Source: ZC4RG30 sp035556135 (lineage in GTDB: Bacteria; Pseudomonadota; Gammaproteobacteria; Steroidobacterales; Steroidobacteraceae). From it: a stretch of 64,000 nt of DNA. Location: the NCBI GenBank assembly GCA_035556135.1, contig DATMFO010000003.1, positions 1,178,001-1,242,000 on the forward strand, written 5' to 3'. The position numbers were made by a program, and so were the translations under genes. Under the pieces are notes generated by a model that saw only the letters and a program-made list of their open reading frames with translations, was not told the origin of the DNA and did no database searches. This document shows, in pieces, positions 44,488 through 53,620 of this stretch (positions are counted from its first letter, which is position 1; every line of letters begins with the position of its first letter).

Positions 44488-45570
44488 ATGACCCCTGTCC
44501 TGCTCTCAGACCAGCCCTCCATCGACGCCGTCGCGCTGCGCCTCGTGCAGGCACCCTGGATCGCACTGGATACCGAATTCCTGCGTGAACGAACCTACCG
44601 GCCGCAGCTGTGCCTGCTGCAGCTGGCCACGCCGGATGAAACGCAGTGCGTGGACCCGCTGGGCGGCGCCGACCTCGCGCCGCTGCGTGCCGCCCTCACC
44701 GGCGGCGCGCCGAAGATCATGCACGCCGCGCGGCAGGACCTGGAAGTGCTCTGGCCCGTCTATGGCGCGGTGGCGCCGGTGTTCGACACGCAGGTCGCCG
44801 CGGCGCTGGCGGGGTTTCCGGCACAGATCGGCTACAGCGAACTGGTGCGGCAACTGCTGGACACGACGCTGGAGAAGGGCCAGACGCGCACCGACTGGTC
44901 GCGCCGTCCGCTCAGCGAGGCGCAGCTGCGCTATGCCATCGACGACGTCGCCCACCTGGCAGAGCTGCGCGATGCGCTGCTGCAGAAACTCGAGGCATTG
45001 GGGCGACTGGCCTGGCTCGATGAGGAACTGCACGACCTGGCGCGCGAGGACCGGCTGTTCGTCGATCCGGAGCGTGCACACGAGCGGCTGCGTTTCGGCG
45101 GCGAGCTCGACCCGGACCGCGAGCGCCTGCTGCGCCTGCTGGCCGCATGGCGCGAGCGCCGCGCTTCCGAGCGCGACCGGCCCCGCAACTGGATACTCGA
45201 TGACACCGCGCTGCGCGCGATGGTACTGAAGCCGCCGCGCAATGCCGGCGAGCTGGCGGCGGTCGAAGGCATTGCGCCGGGGTTCGTGGAACGCAGCGGC
45301 GCACAGATCCTGCGCCTGGTCGAGGAGGCCGCGCTGCCCGCCCAGTTGCCACCGCCGGCGTCGCGGCCGCGAGCGGATCCCGAGCTGCAGGCCCTCACGC
45401 GCGCGCTCTCGGCCATCGTGCAGCGCCGCGCCGCGGAGCTTGGCCTGGTCACCGAAGTGCTGGCAACGCGCCGCGAGCTGGAGAGCATCGCCCGCGGCGG
45501 GACCGACGCGCCGGTGCTGCAAGGCTGGCGGCGCGGGGTGGTCGGCGAGGAACTGCTGGCCGCGCGATAA
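44488..45570 (+). CDS. rnd: Ribonuclease D
   Basis: A 360-residue DEDD-type 3'-5' exoribonuclease that trims tRNA and other stable RNA. Exo I has D28/E30 (IALDTEFLRERTY), Exo II is in MHAARQDLEVL, and Exo III is in YAIDDVAHLAELRDALL. HRDC domains follow (GELAAVEGIAPGFVERSG near residue 255). The ATG at 44488 gives the expected short N-terminus; the open frame upstream covers the divergent membrane-protein gene. Confidence 0.94.
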   Translation: MTPVLLSDQPSIDAVALRLVQAPWIALDTEFLRERTYRPQLCLLQLATPDETQCVDPLGGADLAPLRAALTGGAPKIMHAARQDLEVLWPVYGAVAPVFDTQVAAALAGFPAQIGYSELVRQLLDTTLEKGQTRTDWSRRPLSEAQLRYAIDDVAHLAELRDALLQKLEALGRLAWLDEELHDLAREDRLFVDPERAHERLRFGGELDPDRERLLRLLAAWRERRASERDRPRNWILDDTALRAMVLKPPRNAGELAAVEGIAPGFVERSGAQILRLVEEAALPAQLPPPASRPRADPELQALTRALSAIVQRRAAELGLVTEVLATRRELESIARGGTDAPVLQGWRRGVVGEELLAAR

Positions 45571-45591
45571 CCTGCGGCAGGCGCCGTTCGC

Positions 45592-46554
45592 CTATTTCTT
45601 GCGGGCTGGCGCCTTTTTCTTCTTGCGGGCGGCAGCGCGCCGGGTGACCGGGGCAGCCTTGCGGGCGGACTTTGCCACCCGATTTTTGGCCTTGGCCTTG
45701 GCCTTGGCCTTGGCCTTGGCCTTCGTCTTCGCCTTGCCCTTGCCGACCTTCGCCTTCGCAGATCCGGCCTTCTTCTTCGCCGGCGCGCGCTTTGCCGCGC
45801 CAGCCTTGCGGGCGCCAGCCTTCGCCTTCGGCTTCTTCTTCGCCGCAGGCTTTTTCTTCGCCCGTTTCGCTGCACCCGCCACGGAGCGCGCCTTCTCGCC
45901 TGCCGGCGAGGTCAGCACGCCGACCAGCAGGGCGGTAATTGCATCCACGTCGCCCTGCGCATCAATGCTCTGCAACAGCCCCTGCTTGCCGTAGTAGCTG
46001 ATCAGCGGGCGGGTCTGCGCCTCATACACCTTCAGCCGCTCGACCACGGTGGCCTCATTGTCATCGGGCCGCTGGAACAGCGGCGGATTGCCCGGGCAGT
46101 TCGGGCACACCAGTGCCGCACCGACGGGCATCGAATAAATGTTGTACACGCGCCCGCAGTTCTGGCAGCTGCGGCGGCCGGCAATGCGGCGCGTGAGCTC
46201 GACATAGGGCACATCCATCTGCACCACGGCCGTCAGCGGCTTGCCCAGGGCGGTCAGCATGCGGTCCAGCGCCTCGGCCTGCGCGATGTTGCGCGGAAAG
46301 CCGTCGAGGATGAACCCGCGCGCCACGTCCGGCTCGGCCAGGCGCTCCTCGATCATGCCCAGCACGGTGGCATCGTCCACCAGCTTGCCGGCTTCCATCA
46401 CGGACCTGGCCTTCATGCCCAGCGGCGTGCCGCGGGCCACTGCCGAGCGCAGCAGGTCGCCGGTGGAGATCTGCGGGATGCCGAAGCGCTGCACGAGGCG
46501 CTGGGATTGTGTGCCTTTGCCGGAGCCGGGAGCTCCCAGGAGAACAATGCGCAT
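45592..46554 (-). CDS. adk: Adenylate kinase with Cys4 lid and lysine/alanine-rich C-terminal tail
   Basis: Residues 1-217 are a complete adenylate kinase: P-loop GAPGSGKGTQ (7-16), STGDLLRSAVARGTPLG, GFILDGFPRN (80-89) and RPDDNEATVVERLKVY. The start at 46554 gives MRIVLLGAP. The lid carries two C-x2-C pairs (C130/C133 and C150/C153), the pattern of zinc-binding lids that is common in Gram-positive enzymes and rare in Gammaproteobacteria. Residues about 218-320 form a Lys/Ala/Pro-rich tail (KKPAAKKKPKAKAG, KAKAKAKAKAKAK) like histone H1 or AlgP-type tails. There is no frameshift between them. The tail could bind DNA, RNA or polyphosphate. It converges with rnd and is divergent from pfp. Confidence 0.92.
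   Translation of the reverse strand: MRIVLLGAPGSGKGTQSQRLVQRFGIPQISTGDLLRSAVARGTPLGMKARSVMEAGKLVDDATVLGMIEERLAEPDVARGFILDGFPRNIAQAEALDRMLTALGKPLTAVVQMDVPYVELTRRIAGRRSCQNCGRVYNIYSMPVGAALVCPNCPGNPPLFQRPDDNEATVVERLKVYEAQTRPLISYYGKQGLLQSIDAQGDVDAITALLVGVLTSPAGEKARSVAGAAKRAKKKPAAKKKPKAKAGARKAGAAKRAPAKKKAGSAKAKVGKGKAKTKAKAKAKAKAKAKNRVAKSARKAAPVTRRAAARKKKKAPARKK
45688..45723. repeat. Six tandem copies of GGCCTT inside adk
   Basis: Positions 45688-45723 are six perfect GGCCTT hexamers. On the coding strand they read AAGGCC and encode alternating Lys-Ala in the tail. Because the unit is 6 bp, gain or loss of copies keeps the frame and only changes tail length. Confidence 0.95.
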
Positions 46555-46585
46555 GAGACTTGTAGTTGTCGTTGAAGGTCGAGGC

Positions 46586-46614
46586 ACAGTACCGATACGC
46601 TTCCCCCCGGTCAA
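46586..46614 (-). promoter_or_regulatory. Candidate sigma70 promoter of adk
   Basis: On the minus strand, TTGACC (46609-46614) is followed by a 17-base spacer and TACTGT (46586-46591), about 31 bases before the adk ATG. The -35 box is strong and the -10 box is weak. It lies in the 95-base divergent region shared with pfp. Confidence 0.45.
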
Positions 46615-46649
46615 ACCACCGTCCGAACCCGGCCTCAAGGGAGCTTTCC

Positions 46650-47927
46650 ATGCGCAAGGCAGCCACTCGACCCCGCAATGCCTTTTATGCCCAGTCCGGC
46701 GGTGTGACGGCCGTCATCAATGCCTCGGCAGCCGGCGTCATTGACGCGGCCCGCAAGCATCGCCGCCACATCGGCAAGGTGCTGGCAGGCCGGCATGGAA
46801 TCGTTGGCGGCCTCACCGAAGACCTGATCGATGTGGGTGCCGAATCGGCCGCCACCCTGCGCGGCCTGCGCCACACGCCGGCAGGTGCCTTCGGCTCGGC
46901 ACGCTTCAAGCTCAAGGGCCTGGAGCAGAACCGCGCTGAATACGAGCGGCTGATCGAGGTGTTCCGCGCCCACGACATCGGCTATTTCTTCTACAACGGT
47001 GGCAACGACTCCATGGACACCGCGCACAAGGTGTCGCAGCTCGCCGATGCGCTGGGCTATCCCATCACCTGCGTGGGCATTCCCAAGACCGTGGACAACG
47101 ACCTGCCCTTCACCGACTGCTGCCCGGGCTTCGGCTCGGTGGCCAAGTACGTGGCCGTGTCCACGTGCGAGGCGGCGCTTGACGTGGCATCCATGGCGCG
47201 CACCTCCACCAAGGTGTTCGTGCTGGAAGTGATGGGCCGGCATGCGGGCTGGATCGCCGCCGCGGGCGGCCTGGCCGGCGAGAAAGCAGATGATGCGCCG
47301 CAGGTGATCCTGTTTCCCGAGATCACTTTCGACGAGCCCGCGTTCCTCGCGAAGGTGAAGGGCAGCGTGGAGAAGAACGGCTACTGCGTGATCGTGGTTT
47401 CCGAGGGTGTGAAGAATGCCGACGGCAAGTTCCTCGCCGAGGCCGGCACGCGTGACGCCTTTGGCCATGCGCAGCTGGGCGGAGTCGCCCCGGTGATCGC
47501 CGGGCTGGTGAAAGAGAAGCTCGGCTACAAGTACCACTGGGCGGTGGCCGACTACCTGCAGCGCGCCGCACGCCACATCGCCTCGAAAACCGACGTGGAC
47601 CAGGCCTATGCCGTGGGCAAGGCGGCGGTGGAATATGCCGTGAAGGGCATGCATGCGGTGATGCCGGCCATCATCCGCAAGTCCTCGCGCCCCTACCGGT
47701 GGAAGATCGAGCCGGTGCCGCTGGCGAAGGTGGCCAACGTGGAGAAGAAGGTGCCACGCGATTTCATCACGCCGGATGGCTTTGGCATCACGGCGAAGGC
47801 AAGGCGCTACCTCTCGCCGCTGATCGCAGGCGAAGACTATCCGCCCTACCGCAACGGCCTGCCCGACTATGTGCGCATCCGCGGCAAGGCCGTGAAGAAG
47901 AAACTGAAGACCGGATTCAAGGTCTGA
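46650..47927 (+). CDS. pfp: Pyrophosphate-type 6-phosphofructokinase
   Basis: A 425-residue phosphofructokinase. The start at 46650 has an AAGGGAG site 6 bases upstream and gives MRKAATRPRNAFYAQSGG. Motifs are YNGGNDSMDTAHKV (the nucleotide/PPi loop, GGNDS where ATP enzymes have GGDGS), PKTVDNDLPFTD (catalytic) and MGRHAGWIAAAGG. The Asn/Asp in the loop and the Lys in PKTVDND point to pyrophosphate as phosphoryl donor, so the step is reversible. The H+-pumping pyrophosphatase gene 3.6 kb away fits a PPi-based metabolism. Donor preference is inferred from motifs only. Confidence 0.92.
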   Translation: MRKAATRPRNAFYAQSGGVTAVINASAAGVIDAARKHRRHIGKVLAGRHGIVGGLTEDLIDVGAESAATLRGLRHTPAGAFGSARFKLKGLEQNRAEYERLIEVFRAHDIGYFFYNGGNDSMDTAHKVSQLADALGYPITCVGIPKTVDNDLPFTDCCPGFGSVAKYVAVSTCEAALDVASMARTSTKVFVLEVMGRHAGWIAAAGGLAGEKADDAPQVILFPEITFDEPAFLAKVKGSVEKNGYCVIVVSEGVKNADGKFLAEAGTRDAFGHAQLGGVAPVIAGLVKEKLGYKYHWAVADYLQRAARHIASKTDVDQAYAVGKAAVEYAVKGMHAVMPAIIRKSSRPYRWKIEPVPLAKVANVEKKVPRDFITPDGFGITAKARRYLSPLIAGEDYPPYRNGLPDYVRIRGKAVKKKLKTGFKV

Positions 47928-47960
47928 AAAAAAGAACCCGGTGCACTGCGCCACCGGGTT
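47927..47960 (-). terminator. Rho-independent terminator of the glycine-rich protein gene
   Basis: A 9-bp perfect stem AACCCGGTG/CACCGGGTT (47935-47943 and 47952-47960) with an 8-base loop is followed on the minus strand by a run of seven T. It ends transcription of the gene that stops at 47969 and directly abuts the pfp stop codon. Confidence 0.85.
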
Positions 47961-47968
47961 CAGGATCC

Positions 47969-48583
47969 TTACTGCTGCGCGGCTTCCGGCTTGCGGGTGA
48001 TGCCGCCACCGCCGGAGAGCCCGCCGCTGGCCGAGGCCTCGCCATTGCCGGCGCTGCCCTCGCCCCACACGCCGCCGCCAAGGCCGATCGAACCACCCTC
48101 TGCCGCACCTGCGGCCGCATTGCCCATCGCATCCCGAACCGGCGCGCCCACGCGCGATGCAGCCTCGTGTGTCGATGCGGCGGTCGTCGCCGCTGCGTCA
48201 TGCGCGGCCCGCGCCGTCCGGGCAGCCTTCTCGCGTACGGCGCCTGCAGACTGGCGCACCTTGCCGATCGTTGTGTCCACGGCGCCGCCCGCCTGGGCAT
48301 GGGCTTCCTGCGTGGTGTCGCGCAGCGTGTCGCGCGTACCACCAGCAGCCTCCCGCACGCCGCCCAGTGCACCGTCGGCGAACACGCCGCCATTCAGGCC
48401 GCCGCCCAAGCCGCCGCCCAGGCTGCCGCCCAGGCTTTCGCCCAGGGGCCGGCCGCCCAGCGTGCCATTGAGCGTGCCACCCAATGAGCCACCCAGCGAG
48501 CCACCCACCAGCTGCGCGCTGGCCGGCAGCGCCAGGGTCAGGGCAACAGCCGCGAGGGAGATCATTCCGTATCGATGTTTCAT
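47969..48583 (-). CDS. Exported glycine-rich repeat protein of unknown function
   Basis: A 204-residue protein with a signal peptide (ending in LPASA, about residue 23). A repeat region at about 24-65 is built from GG-S-L-G and GG-x-L-N-G units (GGSLGGSLGGTLNGTLGG). An Ala/Arg/Thr-rich central helix at about 70-150 may form a coiled coil, and the C-terminus is glycine-rich. The start at 48583 has an AGGAGAG site 8 bases upstream. I do not recognise the family. The composition suggests an extracellular or envelope structural protein. It has its own strong terminator, so it is a monocistronic gene on the opposite strand to pfp and the downstream sigma operon. Confidence 0.75.
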   Translation of the reverse strand: MKHRYGMISLAAVALTLALPASAQLVGGSLGGSLGGTLNGTLGGRPLGESLGGSLGGGLGGGLNGGVFADGALGGVREAAGGTRDTLRDTTQEAHAQAGGAVDTTIGKVRQSAGAVREKAARTARAAHDAAATTAASTHEAASRVGAPVRDAMGNAAAGAAEGGSIGLGGGVWGEGSAGNGEASASGGLSGGGGITRKPEAAQQ

Positions 48584-48684
48584 GTCAGCTCTCCTGTGTC
48601 CGTGGATCATTGAGGAGGCTTGTTTGCCTCTCATGAAGCTCTACGAACCAGGGCAGCCGCTCCATCCCCGGACCTGCCAGCTTT

Positions 48685-49980
48685 TCAGCGGGACGGTCGC
48701 GCCATCAGGCCGCGGCCGGGCGGCTCCTCTCCGACCAGGCCGTAGCCGTAGCGGTTGTCGCGGCCCCTGGCGCCCAGATCATCGGCGACGGCAGCGAACT
48801 GTCGCAGGACATCGACGCTGCTTGCGCCGGGGCGGGCCAGCTCCCGGGCCAGCAGACCCGCCACCAGCGGCGCCGCATAGGACGTGCCGCGCACCTGCTG
48901 GTATCCACCCTGTGGTGCCGCGGCCCTGAGATCGGCGCCGGGCGCCGCGAAACTCACATGCCGGCCGCCGCTGGCCTCGGGCAGAACGCGCCGCTTCGCA
49001 TCCACGGCCGACACCGCCACCACGCCAGGATAGGCGGCCGGGTACAGCGGCCCTGCATGGGGACCATCGTTGCCTGACGCCGCCACGATGAGGATGTCGC
49101 GCGCCTGCACCGCGCGCACCGTGGCCGCCAGCACCGCATTGTCCGGACCGACGATGCTCATGTTGATCACGCGCACGGATGCGGCGGCAAGCTCGCCCAG
49201 CGCGGCCACCACATCACGCACCCGACCGCCGGGCGCCTGGCTGCCGCAGTAGACATCCACAGCCAGCAGCTGCGCACCCGGCGCGGCACCGGTGAATTCA
49301 TCCGACCAGCCGACGAACAGCGACGCAACGCCGGTGCCGTGGGCGGAGGGCTGCGCACGGCCGTCGCAACCGGACACCAGTGGCGGCCGCCGCTGGAACA
49401 CCGGATGCCCAGCGTCGACGCCGCCATCGACCAGTCCCACACGGATCTCCACCGGCGTGATGCCGGACGCGCCTGGCGATGCCGTGGCGGCAGGCAGTGC
49501 CGCGGCAGACTCGATGTAGAGGTGATCGAAATCGTACTGGCCTTGCGGATCGCCCGCGCGCAGCTCACGCAAGGCCTCGCGCGTGCTGGTGCCCCGTGGC
49601 ACAAGCAGGGTCACCAGCTGCTGGCCCAGTCCCGCCAGCTGGCGATCATCCTGGATGACATAGCCTCGCAGCAGCGCGCGCGCCAGCGCATCCGGATCAG
49701 GCGCAAGGGCAATGATCACGGCGCGGGTGACGGGGAAGCCGCGCGGATCGGACTCCAGCTGCGCAGGATGTCGTCGCAGCAGGTTGCGCGCCTGGTCGGC
49801 CAGCGGGCGCAGCCGCGCGGCGGCGCGCACCGTCGTCTCACCGACCGTCCCGCGCAGCGGTGCCTCGATGATCGGTCCCAGCGGCGGCAACGGCAGGGGC
49901 AAGGGCACGGGCAGCTGCGCTGCCGCGATGAGCGGATGTGCGCACAGCAGGAACAGCAGCAAGTGAAGATGACGGCGCAT
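48685..49980 (-). CDS. Secreted S8 subtilisin-like serine protease
   Basis: A 431-residue protease with a signal peptide (about 1-21), a Pro-rich linker and a likely inhibitory or helper prodomain to about residue 165. The catalytic domain has D185 (VGLVDGGVDAGHP), H214 (SAHGTGVASL), the oxyanion asparagine N304 (ASGNDGPHAG) and S367 (RGTSYAAPLVAGLLA). All are intact, so the enzyme should be active outside the cytoplasm. The start at 49980 gives MRRHLHLLLFLLCAHPL. It is divergent from an ECF sigma/anti-sigma pair with 105 bases between the starts, so the two may be co-regulated. Cleavage of the anti-sigma periplasmic part is one possibility. Confidence 0.88.
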   Translation of the reverse strand: MRRHLHLLLFLLCAHPLIAAAQLPVPLPLPLPPLGPIIEAPLRGTVGETTVRAAARLRPLADQARNLLRRHPAQLESDPRGFPVTRAVIIALAPDPDALARALLRGYVIQDDRQLAGLGQQLVTLLVPRGTSTREALRELRAGDPQGQYDFDHLYIESAAALPAATASPGASGITPVEIRVGLVDGGVDAGHPVFQRRPPLVSGCDGRAQPSAHGTGVASLFVGWSDEFTGAAPGAQLLAVDVYCGSQAPGGRVRDVVAALGELAAASVRVINMSIVGPDNAVLAATVRAVQARDILIVAASGNDGPHAGPLYPAAYPGVVAVSAVDAKRRVLPEASGGRHVSFAAPGADLRAAAPQGGYQQVRGTSYAAPLVAGLLARELARPGASSVDVLRQFAAVADDLGARGRDNRYGYGLVGEEPPGRGLMARPSR

Positions 49981-50018
49981 GCGGAAAAAAATACCGCCGC
50001 GTGCCGTGGGGCGCCAAC

Positions 50019-50048
50019 AATATATTTGCGCGCGGCCGTGGATGATAA
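50019..50048 (-). promoter_or_regulatory. Candidate promoter of the subtilase gene
   Basis: On the minus strand TTATCA (50043-50048), an 18-base spacer and TATATT (50019-50024) form a plausible sigma70 promoter about 40 bases before the protease ATG. The same A/T-rich block also carries a GATAAT hexamer on the plus strand upstream of the sigma gene, but without a clear -35. Confidence 0.4.
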
Positions 50049-50085
50049 TCCGCCCCATGAGCGTAGTGCTCCATGAAGGCATGCG

Positions 50086-50619
50086 GTGAGCCAGGACATC
50101 GCGCTGCTGCGGCAGACCCTGCCCGCGGTGCTGCCGCGCCTGCGGCGCTTCGCGCGCACACTGGCGCGTGACGCCGCAGATGCTGATGACCTGGCGCAGG
50201 CCGCAATCGAGAAGGCGCTGGCACGGGCGGCACAGTGGCGGCCGCCTCCCGCCGGCGCCAGCACCGACCAGGTGGAAGCCGCCGTGAGGAGCTGGATGTT
50301 CGGCATCATCAAGAACGCGTGGATCGACGACCGGCGCGCGGCGCAGCGGCATCGCAGGGTGTTCGCGACTGCCACAGATGCGCCGGAAGCCCCGGACAAC
50401 GCGCATCTCGCGCAGGAGCACCGCCTGTCCATCGAAGCGGCGATGCAGCGCCTGCCCGAAGAGCAGAGGCTCGCCGTGGCACTGGTGCTGGTGGAGGGAC
50501 TTTCCTACAGCGAGGCCGCGCAAGTGCTCGACATTCCCGTGGGCACCTTGACCAGCCGGCTGTCACGCGGCCGCGAGGCGCTGATGCAACTTCTCGATGT
50601 GCCGGGAGAGATGCCATGA
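50086..50619 (+). CDS. ECF-type RNA polymerase sigma factor
   Basis: A 177-residue sigma factor with a GTG start (M-SQDIALLRQTLPAV). Region 2 is at about residues 12-80 (RFARTLARDAADADDLAQAAIEKAL) and includes WMFGIIKNAWIDDRR near 65-80. Region 4 is at about 120-172 (MQRLPEEQRLAVALVLVEGL, SYSEAAQVLDIPVGTLTSRLSRGREAL; about 45 residues in all). It overlaps the anti-sigma gene by ATGA (50616-50619). Targets are unknown; the divergent subtilase is a natural candidate. An upstream ATG at 50081 is in another frame. Confidence 0.88.
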   Translation: MSQDIALLRQTLPAVLPRLRRFARTLARDAADADDLAQAAIEKALARAAQWRPPPAGASTDQVEAAVRSWMFGIIKNAWIDDRRAAQRHRRVFATATDAPEAPDNAHLAQEHRLSIEAAMQRLPEEQRLAVALVLVEGLSYSEAAQVLDIPVGTLTSRLSRGREALMQLLDVPGEMP

Positions 50620-51347
50620 ACCCCGGGCATGAAACCTGGGACGAGCTGCAGCTGGCCGCTTACGTCGACGGCGAGCTCGACGCGACGGCCGCCGCACGCA
50701 TCGAGGCGCAGCTTGTGCAGGATGCAGCACTGGCCACCCGCGTCGCGCGCCAGCGTGCGCTGCGCGCGCAATTGCGCGCGGCCTTCGATCCGGTGGTGCA
50801 GGAGCCTGTGCCGCCGAAGCTGCTGGCGGCGCTGGAAGGTCGCGGCAGCGCTGCCGTCCCCATCGGCATTGCCCGCGCACCGGCATCCCCACTGCAGGCC
50901 TCGCCAATGTGGTGGGGTGCCGCGGCCGCGTCGGTATTGCTGGCCTTGCTGGCCGGGTGGATGCTGCCGCGCGGCAACGCAATGCTGGTTCCCGCGAGTG
51001 ATGGCCTGCTGGCCAGTGGAGTGCTGCACCAGGCACTTTCGATGCAGGCCTCCGGCGCAACTGCCGGCACCGGCGCGGTGCACGTCTCGCTGAGCTTCCA
51101 GGCGACCGACGGGCGCTATTGCCGCGCCTTCAGCCTGCCGTCGGGAGTCGATGGCCTGGCGTGCCGGCACGACGGCCGCTGGCTGATCGAGGCCACCGGT
51201 CGCGCCCCCCGCAGCGCCGGCGACGGATACCGCCAGGCGGGCACGACACTGTCGCCGTCAGTGGTCGCCGCTATCTCCGGCCGGCAGCAGGCAGATGTGC
51301 TGACACCCGAGGAAGAGCGTCAGCTGCTGGATCGCGGCTGGCGCTGA
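50616..51347 (+). CDS. Anti-sigma factor, single-pass membrane protein
   Basis: A 243-residue protein. The cytoplasmic N-terminus has the typical anti-sigma start ETWDELQLAAYVDGELDATAAARIEA and a helical bundle to about residue 95. One membrane helix follows at about 107-125 (GAAAASVLLALLAGWML), then a periplasmic domain with GAVHVSLSFQATDGRYCRAFSLP. Zinc-binding HxxxCxxC is absent. It is translationally coupled to the sigma gene and likely sequesters it until an envelope signal or proteolysis releases it. Confidence 0.82.
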   Translation: MNPGHETWDELQLAAYVDGELDATAAARIEAQLVQDAALATRVARQRALRAQLRAAFDPVVQEPVPPKLLAALEGRGSAAVPIGIARAPASPLQASPMWWGAAAASVLLALLAGWMLPRGNAMLVPASDGLLASGVLHQALSMQASGATAGTGAVHVSLSFQATDGRYCRAFSLPSGVDGLACRHDGRWLIEATGRAPRSAGDGYRQAGTTLSPSVVAAISGRQQADVLTPEEERQLLDRGWR

Positions 51348-51413
51348 ACGACCCGCGACCTCTCTGTACAGGGCTCGCAGGCCCCTCGCCTCCCTTCCCG
51401 AACCGGCCCGGGT

Positions 51414-51419
51414 TATAGT
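51414..51419 (+). promoter_or_regulatory. Possible -10 element of hppA
   Basis: TATAGT lies 67 bases before the hppA start codon in the 138-base gap after the anti-sigma gene. A -35 box is not obvious. The rest of the gap holds no gene. Confidence 0.35.
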
Positions 51420-51485
51420 GTCCGGATGCCGTCCGTTCCTGGGCGGCATTGTCATATTCGAAGAAGATCCTCGAGGGGAGTGTCG

Positions 51486-53531
<2,046 letters not shown>

Positions 53532-53553
53532 GGATCTTCAAGCGCGAAACGTG

Positions 53554-53589
53554 GGGCCCGCCGGAGTGATCTGGCGGGCCCTTTCTTTT
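53554..53589 (+). terminator. Rho-independent terminator of hppA
   Basis: A perfect 9-bp stem GGGCCCGCC/GGCGGGCCC (53554-53562 and 53573-53581) with a 10-base loop is followed by TTTCTTTT. It lies 22 bases after the hppA stop. Confidence 0.9.
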
Positions 53590-53620
53590 GCGCAACTGCA
53601 TTGCGCAGCAGCCGCCGCGC

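Noticed and set aside
45595..45906. Frameshift fusion of adk with a separate histone-like gene
   Set aside because: The frame is continuous, there is no start codon with a ribosome binding site at the junction and no second stop, and the codon pattern is consistent through the junction.
48400..48540. Repeated GC-rich units that could be read as a CRISPR-like or tandem non-coding array
   Set aside because: The repeats are imperfect, in frame and explained by Gly-Gly-Ser-Leu units of the secreted protein. No spacer structure is present.
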